Shown here: positions 31,100-37,159 of the stretch, piece after piece
Numbering within the stretch: position 1 is the stretch's first letter
Layout: every line of letters begins with the position of its first letter
Translations under genes and position numbers: made by a program
Source: a virus
Virus record (IMG/VR): IMGVR_UViG_3300036978_000670
Span: 1-38,652 of that record
Reading direction: 5' to 3' (one strand)
Length of the DNA: 38,652 bases
The notes under the pieces: model-generated
What the model saw: only the letters and a program-made list of their open reading frames with translations
Databases searched by the model: none
What the model was told of the DNA's origin: nothing

Positions 31100-31461
31100 A
31101 CAACATTGAGGTGATCTATCGGCTGTATCCTTGCCGTGCCCTCGTGGCTGGCGGCAGCAGCGCGGAGTGCATTCCTGCGCCGGATATCATTAACCCGGTG
31201 GCGATTGGTTCGCCCGCGCGGGCGCAGCAGGTTGCTGAGGCTTCTTTGCACAACCCCGGCAGCGAGGCATCAGCGCACGACTGGCACACTGCCGGGATCG
31301 TCACGACGGGCAATAGGTATTATCAGGAGGGGGGGACGTTCAAGGTGAGATTACCCGACAGCAGCGAGGCTGTCGGGGTGCTTGGCGAGCCGCTACTTAG
31401 TCACGATGGTAAGACGCTGTCGCAGCAACTGGTGGTGCATTATTTGCCGCCTCAGCTTTGA
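31096..31461 (+). CDS. Hypothetical protein, end of the tail operon
   Basis: 121 residues starting at GTG, which overlaps the previous stop and has AAGGAGG upstream. Composition is mixed, ending in strands (FKVRLPDSSEAVGVLGEPLL). The final 65 bp are overlapped antisense by the ribbon-helix-helix gene, and a 9-bp inverted repeat (31354-31377) lies in its 3' coding part. Function unknown. Confidence 0.55.
   Translation: MNNIEVIYRLYPCRALVAGGSSAECIPAPDIINPVAIGSPARAQQVAEASLHNPGSEASAHDWHTAGIVTTGNRYYQEGGTFKVRLPDSSEAVGVLGEPLLSHDGKTLSQQLVVHYLPPQL
31354..31377. repeat. 9-bp inverted repeat at convergent junction
   Basis: CCCGACAGC (31354-31362) pairs exactly with GCTGTCGGG (31369-31377), 6-nt loop. 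It lies within the rightward gene, 20 nt past the stop of leftward operon 3, mirroring the 12-bp repeat behind operon 2. Confidence 0.65.
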
Positions 31462-31597
31462 GGCAGGCCTCCTCAATTGCCATCCTGATATAATCAGGCA
31501 CATTGCGCTTATCAGCTTTGGCTGCTTGCTCTACCAGCCGCCGGAGGGTATCCGGCAGCCAAAACTCATATCGTGATTGTCCAGTTTTCCAACTCAT
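31397..31597 (-). CDS. Ribbon-helix-helix DNA-binding protein
   Basis: 66 residues. QSRYEFWLPDTLRRLVEQAA followed by DYIRMAIEEA is a textbook Arc/CopG-type ribbon-helix-helix: a strand with alternating contacts, then two helices. Such proteins dimerise and repress their own or nearby operons; the 11-bp TTACGTA array at the operon 3 promoter is a natural candidate target. GAGGG precedes the ATG. The Ala-rich C-terminal tail runs antisense into the rightward gene. Last gene of operon 3. Confidence 0.78.
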   Translation of the reverse strand: MSWKTGQSRYEFWLPDTLRRLVEQAAKADKRNVPDYIRMAIEEACLKAEAANNAPPVAATASYHRD

Positions 31598-31608
31598 TTT
31601 TCCCTCTG

Positions 31609-31654
31609 TTCAGTTCATGTTTCCCGGCCCGTGATTGGGCCGGGAAGTGTGGTT
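31609..31654 (-). repeat. Stem-loop repeat R1
   Basis: Perfect 10-bp stem TTCCCGGCCC (31621-31630) with GGGCCGGGAA (31637-31646), loop GTGATT, flanked by TTCAGTTCATG and GTGGTT shared with R3. It follows the stop at 31657 by 11 bases and precedes the next leftward gene. Confidence 0.85.
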
Positions 31655-31656
31655 GG

Positions 31657-32025
31657 CTACTCACCGCCATCTATCCTACGAGATGTCTCCTCTAAGACCA
31701 TCTCGTACATTGCTCTTGGCAATATTTCCCGCGAAACAGCGAAGAAAGTCTTGTACTTAGCCTGTTCTATCGTTTTTCTTTGTGTTGCTATTGATGTGTG
31801 TAGCATCTTTTTGGTGATGCTTACCTCCTCTTGTATGGCAGCTGCTCGCTGCTTATTTTTTTTGAGCGAAAACGTATTGGTAGCTATTTGCTCCCTACTC
31901 TTATTAGTACGAGATAACCCAAGCATGGCTATCTCGTACTGGTGACTTATAATGCGGTCTTGTACCCGTCTCCCCTCGCTCTTGAGTGCATCTAGCTTTT
32001 CTTCCAGTTTTTTTTTGTTATCCAT
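31657..32025 (-). CDS. Coiled-coil hypothetical protein
   Basis: 122 residues, almost entirely charged heptads (KKKLEEKLDALKSEGRR; KKNKQRAAAIQEEVSITKK) with no Cys and an acidic end. The ribosome site is weak (GAG five bases before ATG). It is bracketed by stem-loop repeats R1 and R2, so it can be seen as one cassette of operon 3. Function unknown; dimerisation is the only safe inference. Confidence 0.65.
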   Translation of the reverse strand: MDNKKKLEEKLDALKSEGRRVQDRIISHQYEIAMLGLSRTNKSREQIATNTFSLKKNKQRAAAIQEEVSITKKMLHTSIATQRKTIEQAKYKTFFAVSREILPRAMYEMVLEETSRRIDGGE

Positions 32026-32035
32026 CTTGCTCGCC

Positions 32036-32075
32036 GTTCATTTCAGGTTGCCCCGGCCCGTGATTGGGCCAGGAA
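32036..32075 (-). repeat. Stem-loop repeat R2
   Basis: CCCGGCCC (32052-32059) with GGGCCAGG (32066-32073), loop GTGATT identical to R1, one mismatch in the stem. Flank TTTCAGGTTG is a diverged form of the R1/R3 flank. It begins 14 bases beyond the stop at 32087. Confidence 0.75.
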
Positions 32076-32086
32076 GTTAATCATGA

Positions 32087-32524
32087 TCAATAGCTCGTGT
32101 TGCACTTGTGGTACGGAGTGTTGGCGCAAGGCAAGTCTCCGACGCTCCTCGCGTGGCCAACCTTAGCGCATCTTGTCCATAATCTGCATGGCTTGATGCA
32201 AGGGAGTCCCGCTACGACAGCCAAGCCTCCGCCCTCACACTCGTATGCAATCAAGTTAAGCTTGTACCTCCAATCAACCTCCTGATCCCCATAGACAATG
32301 CCAGTCTCAGGGTGCCTTTTTTTATCGTGTTCCACGCCCTCAAAACCATACATCCGGTGGCCATCAATCCTTACGCTAACCACAACAGTAACCGCCTCGC
32401 CCTGCCTTTTCCGTTGGATTCCTGATATTTCGCAGTACGCTTTTTTCGCGACCACTATCGCATTAGCTGCATCAGCAATCAGGTTTGCAACGTTTACCGA
32501 GGGGGTGGTTTTTGATTCGCTCAT
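32087..32524 (-). CDS. Hypothetical protein with Cys-rich C-terminus
   Basis: 145 residues. The first ~100 form an alpha/beta domain (AVTVVVSVRIDGHRMYGFEG; YKLNLIAYECEGGGLAVVAG). The tail carries several Cys/His (LPCIKPCRLWTRCAKVGH; HKC), perhaps a zinc site. GGAG lies upstream of the ATG, before an A-run. Between stem-loop repeats R2 and R3. Not recognised. Confidence 0.65.
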   Translation of the reverse strand: MSESKTTPSVNVANLIADAANAIVVAKKAYCEISGIQRKRQGEAVTVVVSVRIDGHRMYGFEGVEHDKKRHPETGIVYGDQEVDWRYKLNLIAYECEGGGLAVVAGLPCIKPCRLWTRCAKVGHARSVGDLPCANTPYHKCNTSY

Positions 32525-32537
32525 TTTTTTTGCTCCA

Positions 32538-32583
32538 TTCAGTTCATGTTTCCCCGGCCCGCTGTGGGCCGGGAAGGTGGTTA
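32538..32583 (-). repeat. Stem-loop repeat R3
   Basis: CCCGGCCC (32553-32560) with GGGCCGGG (32566-32573), 5-nt loop, same flanks as R1 (TTCAGTTCATG on one side, GTGGTT on the other). It lies 20 bases past the stop at 32593. R1 and R3 also share a two-codon start-stop ATG AAC TGA just before the next ribosome site. Confidence 0.8.
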
Positions 32584-32592
32584 TAGTTATCG

Positions 32593-33012
32593 TTACTTGA
32601 CCGCCATCTTACGGCCCTTATACACTTGGTACAAGGGGAGATTGTACGCTGCTGCCGCACGCCTAGACTCTGCCATCATCTCCTCGTACTGGTTGCGACC
32701 AAGGTTTGTCACGTCAATGCCGTCATCCTTGATGGTGATATAATTTTTTGCGACGTACACTCTGGTTATGCCCTCTTTTGCCCAGACGTTGCCGCCAAGA
32801 TTGCTGGCCATCTCCTGAGCTACCTCGATCAGTGTTGTTGCTTTTTTTGCCACCACTGCCATCATAACAACTGCCTCCTTAACCTTGTTGATTACCTGCA
32901 CACATGCTGCTTTCATTGCTTTTCTCCATTCCGCCTTCCAATTCCACGCCCCTGTTGCTGCTTTTTTTGCTGCCTGATAATTGAGGCTTGCGATTTGGCT
33001 TACTTTTTTCAT
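32593..33012 (-). CDS. Lead gene of leftward operon 3, helical hypothetical protein
   Basis: 139 residues. A long basic Ala-rich helical N-terminus (NYQAAKKAATGAWNWKAEW) is followed by a hydrophobic helix (VVMMAVVAKKATTLIEVAQE) and a strand-rich C-terminal part (GITRVYVAKNYITIKDDGID). Start at MKKVSQ, with GGAG and an A-run. The leader and first codons are paralogous to the operon 1 lead gene, though the rest of the protein is not obviously related. Function unknown. Confidence 0.7.
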   Translation of the reverse strand: MKKVSQIASLNYQAAKKAATGAWNWKAEWRKAMKAACVQVINKVKEAVVMMAVVAKKATTLIEVAQEMASNLGGNVWAKEGITRVYVAKNYITIKDDGIDVTNLGRNQYEEMMAESRRAAAAYNLPLYQVYKGRKMAVK

Positions 33013-33050
33013 TTTTTTTCTCCGGCTTTTTTTTTGCGGCCTCACGCCGC
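33013..33050 (-). promoter_or_regulatory. Operon 3 leader with hairpin, paralogous to operon 1
   Basis: The leader holds GCGGC-GTGAG-GCCGC (5-bp stem), an A-run, GCCGGAG, a second A-run and ATG. Order and sequence match 7078-7131. A perfect complement to TTTTTCTCC of the candidate small RNA lies at the ribosome site. Confidence 0.7.
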
Positions 33051-33057
33051 TCATCTG

Positions 33058-33090
33058 TTACGTATATATTACGTAATTATTACGTAACGC
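33058..33090. promoter_or_regulatory. Three tandem 11-bp TTACGTA repeats over promoter P3
   Basis: TTACGTATATA, TTACGTAATTA and TTACGTAACGC follow each other exactly every 11 bp (starts 33058, 33069, 33080), placing palindromic TACGTA boxes on one face of the helix. They cover the -10 and spacer of the leftward promoter, the expected layout of a cooperative repressor, for example the operon's own ribbon-helix-helix protein. Confidence 0.7.
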
Positions 33091-33094
33091 GCAA
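33066..33094 (-). promoter_or_regulatory. Leftward promoter P3 of operon 3
   Basis: On the minus strand TTGCGC (33094-33089), 17-bp spacer, TAATAT (33071-33066). The -35 equals that of P0. The start near 33059 gives a ~47-nt leader, the same geometry as operon 1. Confidence 0.7.
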
Positions 33095-33166
33095 CAAAAT
33101 AATGCACGGCCATAAAAAAAAATGCGCACCCCCAAATATTGGCGGTATAATATGCTTGACCGGCAA
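33080..33166 (-). CDS. Possible 28-residue hydrophobic leader peptide
   Basis: On the minus strand GGAGGAGG lies four to five bases before TTG (33166), opening 28 codons whose product is hydrophobic (FGGAHFFLWPCIILLRV) and ends inside the promoter P3 region. A TATAAT at 33250-33245 could transcribe it. The ribosome site is strong, but the same bases can be read as the pyrimidine run of a rightward RNA, so this is one of two competing readings. Confidence 0.3.
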   Translation of the reverse strand: MPVKHIIPPIFGGAHFFLWPCIILLRVT

Positions 33167-33252
33167 GCAGCCTCCTCCTCTGTTCACGTGCTGGGCCACC
33201 TCCAGCCCAGCACGTGAAGCCGGTCTTTTTGGATGCCAAGAAAAATTATACC
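33144..33252 (+). ncRNA. Nested inverted-repeat element / candidate small RNA
   Basis: Three inverted repeats are nested: GGTATAAT (33144) with ATTATACC (33245); GACCGGC (33158) with GCCGGTC (33219-33225); and a perfect 12-bp stem CACGTGCTGGGC (33185-33196) with its complement (33205-33216). Rightward, TATAAT (33146-33151) would start RNA near 33158, exactly at the outer stem, and the stem is followed by five T (33226-33230): a 73-nt RNA with unpaired CCTCCTCCTC. The -35 is poor. The structure could equally be read leftward, where the loops show GGAGG. Confidence 0.5.
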
Positions 33253-33264
33253 AAAAATATAACC

Positions 33265-33549
33265 ATGCCAACTGCTGAAGAAATAAGAGATTTTGCAGCG
33301 GAAGAAGGCTTCCGCGAGCAAGGCTGCGAAAACGAGCTGGGCTGTGGGACTGATTGCCCTGACTGCGGCGGCAAAGGGGTGGTCTATATCATGCACGGCG
33401 TGACTTGGCCGCCTGTCGCCATTGAGATGATGATGGCGGACAAACACAAGCACAAGGCGATTGTCGATGCGTTATTGCACGTGGCTGCGGCGCAGACTGC
33501 GACTAACCAACTGTTGTTAGATGCCTTAGACAAGGCACAGGCTTGCTGA
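33265..33549 (+). CDS. Small CxxCGGxG zinc-finger protein
   Basis: 94 residues from the ATG at 33265. An acidic N-terminus with Cys (GCENELGCGTDCPDCGGKG) forms a likely zinc knuckle related to that of the gene at 3949-4296; the rest is helical and His-rich (MMMADKHKHK). No ribosome site is visible; the alternative GTG at 33214 lies within the 12-bp stem and is less likely. First gene of the last rightward block. Confidence 0.6.
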   Translation: MPTAEEIRDFAAEEGFREQGCENELGCGTDCPDCGGKGVVYIMHGVTWPPVAIEMMMADKHKHKAIVDALLHVAAAQTATNQLLLDALDKAQAC

Positions 33550-33559
33550 CGGCGGCATA

Positions 33560-34354
33560 ATGAGCCTCGACCTGTCTTATTCCGCTGGCCTTGCCCCCGT
33601 GTTTCACTTCGTGCCGTCCGGCTATGTGCTGGACGGCACGACCACGGCAGAGCTGATCATACGCACGCGGGACGGTGTCGAGCTGTACATCAGCGGCGAT
33701 GGGATCACCGTCGTGGACATCACGCTGACCAAGGCCATGCGCTTCGGCGACGGCACCACGCTGCCCAGTGGGAGCGTGGTGAAGGCGTTGCGGGTTGCGC
33801 CTGATCTAAGCGCGATTGATCCGCCGCTGGCTGATCCGGCTGATAAGGTGCCGATGGTGTACCGCTATGGGCTGTATGTTGGCACAGCGACAGGCTGGGA
33901 TTGGGATGTTCAGGGCCTGTGGACGGTCAACCCGGACACCGGCCCTGTGCGAGGAATGTGCGGGCCGCAGGCGGTATGCGTTGGGCCGGTGATGGTGGCG
34001 GTCAATGTATGCGGGGTGATGGCGGGGAGTTCGGCGGCGACCGGCGGGTATCTTGAGCTGGAGTTCAGCGCGGCGGATTTGGCAGGCGGGCTGCCGCTGC
34101 TGATTGGGAGTGTGCCTGATGCGTCATTGATTCGAGCTGCTGTTGTCAGATTTTTTGAGTATTTTGATGAGCCTACGCTGCTTAAAATTGGGCAGGATGC
34201 GAAGAAAAAGCATGTGTACACGTCCGCCGCTCCGTACGATGACGAGGGGTACAAAACCGAAATTTACGACAAATTTTCCGGGGAAATATATCTGTACCCG
34301 GAATTTCAAACCGCCCCAGCGACAGGCGCAGGGGTAATCTATGTAACATATTGA
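33560..34354 (+). CDS. Putative structural protein of the fibre block
   Basis: 264 residues, beta-rich and Gly-rich (GYVLDGTTTAELIIRTRDG; LELEFSAADLAGGLPLLIG), with a Tyr-rich C-terminal part (YPEFQTAPATGAGVIYVTY). It lies 10 bp after the zinc-finger gene and ahead of the fibre genes, so a baseplate or fibre-attachment role is likely. Family not recognised. Confidence 0.55.
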   Translation: MSLDLSYSAGLAPVFHFVPSGYVLDGTTTAELIIRTRDGVELYISGDGITVVDITLTKAMRFGDGTTLPSGSVVKALRVAPDLSAIDPPLADPADKVPMVYRYGLYVGTATGWDWDVQGLWTVNPDTGPVRGMCGPQAVCVGPVMVAVNVCGVMAGSSAATGGYLELEFSAADLAGGLPLLIGSVPDASLIRAAVVRFFEYFDEPTLLKIGQDAKKKHVYTSAAPYDDEGYKTEIYDKFSGEIYLYPEFQTAPATGAGVIYVTY

Positions 34355-34361
34355 GGATAAT

Positions 34362-34739
34362 ATGATTTTGAACAACGTGCAGGTGCCGACTGCAACCGAG
34401 CAGATCACGCTCGCAACCGCTCTGATTGACGTGACTGAGGGAGATAATCTGATCCCTATTGGCGCGACTATCAAAGCCAAATCTTTCAGGCCGTCAACAG
34501 CTTACGATGACGACGCAACATGGGAGCTGCATCTCAACTCTGCCGGTGACGGCAGCGGTACAGATATCGCAACTCTCTGCACGTTCAGCGCGGCAGGATG
34601 TGCGCAGACAGCCGAGGCGGAGACCAACTTTGACGACTATGAGGTGGCAACTGCGGGCTATCTCAAGATGATCAAGACTGGCACCCCGACTGTCGGCGCG
34701 GGGCGGCTGAACGTGGTTGTTGTCCGGGCATCTAAGTAA
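34362..34739 (+). CDS. Small beta-rich structural protein
   Basis: 125 residues with GAGGA before the ATG. Regular strand-turn layout (ATWELHLNSAGDGSGTDIAT; AGRLNVVVVRASK) like the short beta-sandwich proteins next to tail fibres. Its stop codon lies inside the stem 34737-34779. Role inferred from position only. Confidence 0.55.
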   Translation: MILNNVQVPTATEQITLATALIDVTEGDNLIPIGATIKAKSFRPSTAYDDDATWELHLNSAGDGSGTDIATLCTFSAAGCAQTAEAETNFDDYEVATAGYLKMIKTGTPTVGAGRLNVVVVRASK

Positions 34740-34779
34740 TTACCGGGATTCCCCTGCCCTCTTTGCGGCAGGGTAATTA
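34737..34779 (+). repeat. Two-part stem-loop between fibre genes
   Basis: Outer arms TAATTACC (34737-34744) and GGTAATTA (34772-34779) enclose an inner stem CCCTGCC/GGCAGGG (34752-34758, 34767-34773). The outer arm contains the stop of one gene and touches the ATG at 34779; GGAGG follows directly. It is the rightward counterpart of the stop/stem-loop/start layout of the leftward operons. Confidence 0.7.
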
Positions 34780-34790
34780 TGGAGGAAAAA

Positions 34791-35822
34791 ATGCGGATGA
34801 ATAACGCTAAAAACACGGAAGACAAGCTGCTGCTTGATGGCCCTTGCATCGTAGGGCGAAAAACAGCAGGCGCAGGCCCAGCTGAAGAACTGTCCGGCGC
34901 GGACGTGGTTGCCTCGCTACCTGCGGCCTCTACCTCGGTTGACGGTAAGATGACTAAGGAGCAGGCGCAGAGCGTTGCTAACTCCGCTGTCGCTGGCTCA
35001 AACGGGCAGGTGCAGTTAAATAATAATGGTGCGATGGGAGCAAGCTCCAGTCTTGTCTATAATGCCATCACTAATGCATTGGGTATCGGCACAGGCAATC
35101 CGACTGCCAACCATGCACTTGATATAGTTGGAGGCACACCAAGTATAAGGCAGAGCGTGGAGCGGCCATCTGGTGGCGTTGCACTATCTATGTTCAACCT
35201 TTTTGCGCGCAATACAACATCTGGATTATCTTCTAAATATGGCGAGATCGGGACATACGGCACACTTAATACAAGCCCCACGCCGCCAGCCCCGATCTAC
35301 ATATATATTGGATCTACGCCTACTACCGCTTACAACAGCGCCACTCTCAAGATAGATGTTAATAACAGGTTGGGCATCAACTTACCATCCACCAATAGGC
35401 CAGCATCAACCTTGGATGTTGGCGGAGCAGGGACAACATCCGGGATAACCCTACAGACCTCCGACAGCAGCGGGGTAGTTAAGTTTTCCGTGCTGGATAA
35501 CGGCTTGCTTACCACCTCTGGCGGCAGTGTTGTAGGTTATGACACATTTACCGTTGACACAACATTAACTCAATCATCAAAATCTTGCACGGTCATTAAT
35601 CCATCTGGTACGGGCGTTGTGATAACAATGCACTTGTCTCCACCTAATGCTATTAAGCAGCGTACTGTCAACGTATCAGCGTTTGCGGTCACGCTGGGAC
35701 GGAACAGTCAGAAGATGGCAGGTCTTGAAGCAAACTACACGCTGTCAGCATATACCGCAATAGATTGGCATTACTACGGCGCAACCATTGGCTGGATTCC
35801 AATTTCAACTTCGACTTGGTAA
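34791..35822 (+). CDS. Tail fibre protein
   Basis: 343 residues. The motif ALGIGTGNPTANHALDIVGG and the later LGINLPSTNRPASTLDVGG are the IGT/LDV strand repeats of phage fibres and tail-appendage proteins; the rest is Ser/Thr/Asn-rich and beta-helical in look. The C-terminus is aromatic (IDWHYYGATIGWIPI), probably the receptor-facing tip. The start is the second ATG of ATGGAGGAAAAAATG, whose GGAGG is the ribosome site. Confidence 0.72.
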   Translation: MRMNNAKNTEDKLLLDGPCIVGRKTAGAGPAEELSGADVVASLPAASTSVDGKMTKEQAQSVANSAVAGSNGQVQLNNNGAMGASSSLVYNAITNALGIGTGNPTANHALDIVGGTPSIRQSVERPSGGVALSMFNLFARNTTSGLSSKYGEIGTYGTLNTSPTPPAPIYIYIGSTPTTAYNSATLKIDVNNRLGINLPSTNRPASTLDVGGAGTTSGITLQTSDSSGVVKFSVLDNGLLTTSGGSVVGYDTFTVDTTLTQSSKSCTVINPSGTGVVITMHLSPPNAIKQRTVNVSAFAVTLGRNSQKMAGLEANYTLSAYTAIDWHYYGATIGWIPISTSTW

Positions 35823-35828
35823 AAAAAA

Positions 35829-36254
35829 ATGGGATTTCTGCAACAAAATGGGAACGTAAACGATTTCCCGACGTCGCTCTACTGGCGCATCGGAACGCAG
35901 CAATGCAACAGAGAGTCAGTGCAAGAGATTGTCACTGATGCCGAAGGCAATAAGCTGGACGCGGACGGCAATATTATTCAGATGGTAAATGGGCAGTATC
36001 CTTCAGATTGCGTTTTTGCGTACAATTACGCCATAATTGCAAGATGGACTGTAACATTCCACGCTTACCTTTCCAAAGCCGAAGGCGACGAATGGGAAAA
36101 AACCCAGAAGCCGCCGCGCGACACGCGGGTTTTCAAGTTCTTCGAGCCTGTCGAAAGCATGGCCGCGCTGCCGGGATCGGCAATTGCTGGGCTGTACAAT
36201 CATCCGCTGCTGCAAGCACAGATACCTGCGGACTGGATACCGGATAACATTTAA
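35829..36254 (+). CDS. Hypothetical protein after tail fibre (assembly?)
   Basis: 141 residues, aromatic (FPTSLYWRIG; IIARWTVTFHAYLSK) with a VTDAEGNKLDADGNIIQ turn-rich section. The place right after a fibre gene suggests a fibre-assembly or second fibre subunit, without sequence proof. The ATG is preceded by an uninterrupted A-run and no Shine-Dalgarno. Confidence 0.55.
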   Translation: MGFLQQNGNVNDFPTSLYWRIGTQQCNRESVQEIVTDAEGNKLDADGNIIQMVNGQYPSDCVFAYNYAIIARWTVTFHAYLSKAEGDEWEKTQKPPRDTRVFKFFEPVESMAALPGSAIAGLYNHPLLQAQIPADWIPDNI

Positions 36255-36266
36255 TTGCAAAAAAAA

Positions 36267-37148
36267 ATGAACAAAATTGTAGTGCATCTTTCCGCCGCCA
36301 CATTAGGCGCAGCTGTATTGAGTGGCGCGGTTATGTTTGGCATCTCACAGCAGACAGAGATTGACCTTCTTCGTGCTGCCGCGCTCCGGTCGGCGGCACG
36401 GGAAGCGGAACACAATGAGCAGCTCCGCACCGCGCTTGGTATTGGCGAGCAGGTGCAATCCCTTGCTTGGCAAACAAGCGGGATAAGTCGTGATGTTTCC
36501 GCAGCGAAGAACACCACGCAAGACCTGCTCAAGATGGCGCAAGAGGCTAAGAGCAGACGGTCATCTGTCAAGCCTGAGCCAGTTATCCGTAGGATTCAGC
36601 CGCCCCCGCCGCCGCCCCCGGAAGCCCTTGAACCCCAGAAACCAGCCGCCCCTGCGCCGGAAGTCAAACCGCAGGCCGTGGCTGTGGCTGGTATCAAGGT
36701 TGACGCAGACGCGATGCTGGCCGCGCACAACCGCTTGCGTACTGAAGTTGGTGTTCCGGGCCTTGCATGGTCGGAAAAGCTGGCTAAGGTTGCTCAAGAC
36801 TGGGCGGATCACTTGGCGGCGGATGACAAGTGCAGCATATATCACAGTGAAACAAAATACGGCGAGAATGTGTACATCGCTGGGGCGGTAAGCTATTCAA
36901 GTGGTCGTCGGGCAATGCAACCCATCTCGGCGATGCGGCCCGTCCAAATGTGGGGTGCAGAGAAAGAAGGGTATTATGCGGCCACAGGGGAGTGTTCCGC
37001 ACCGGATGGCTGCGGCCACTACACGCAAGTGGTTTGGAAGGACACCACGGAGGTCGGCTGCGGCATGGCGGTCTGTGGTAACAAGGCGCAGATATGGGTG
37101 TGCAACTACTTCCCGGCGGGTAACATGGCCGGGAGAAAACCTTTCTGA
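36267..37148 (+). CDS. Membrane-anchored CAP-domain (SCP/PR-1) protein
   Basis: 293 residues: an N-terminal membrane anchor (about 6-25, LSAATLGAAVLSGAVMFG), a helical stalk, a proline-rich linker (~108-140), and a CAP domain (~150-293). Both CAP signatures are intact: CGHYTQVVWKDTTEVGCG and WVCNYFPAGN. The cavity residues His193 (YHSE), Glu200 (YGENV), His251 (GHYTQ) and the Glu of TEVGCG are present. Bacterial CAP proteins are secreted or surface proteins of poorly known function; finding one in a phage lysis/fibre block is unusual. ATG follows an A-run without Shine-Dalgarno. Confidence 0.88.
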   Translation: MNKIVVHLSAATLGAAVLSGAVMFGISQQTEIDLLRAAALRSAAREAEHNEQLRTALGIGEQVQSLAWQTSGISRDVSAAKNTTQDLLKMAQEAKSRRSSVKPEPVIRRIQPPPPPPPEALEPQKPAAPAPEVKPQAVAVAGIKVDADAMLAAHNRLRTEVGVPGLAWSEKLAKVAQDWADHLAADDKCSIYHSETKYGENVYIAGAVSYSSGRRAMQPISAMRPVQMWGAEKEGYYAATGECSAPDGCGHYTQVVWKDTTEVGCGMAVCGNKAQIWVCNYFPAGNMAGRKPF

Positions 37149-37159
37149 AGGAGGATTAT

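Noticed and set aside
31609-32583. CRISPR array or integron attC sites
   Set aside because: The three repeats are ~450 bp apart with genes between them, no cas or integron integrase gene is present, and the attC core bases are absent.
33158-33225. tRNA-like cloverleaf (7-bp acceptor-like stem, 68 nt)
   Set aside because: No TPsiC arm or GTTC-type loop near the 3' end, no anticodon arm, no CCA, and a T-run follows directly.
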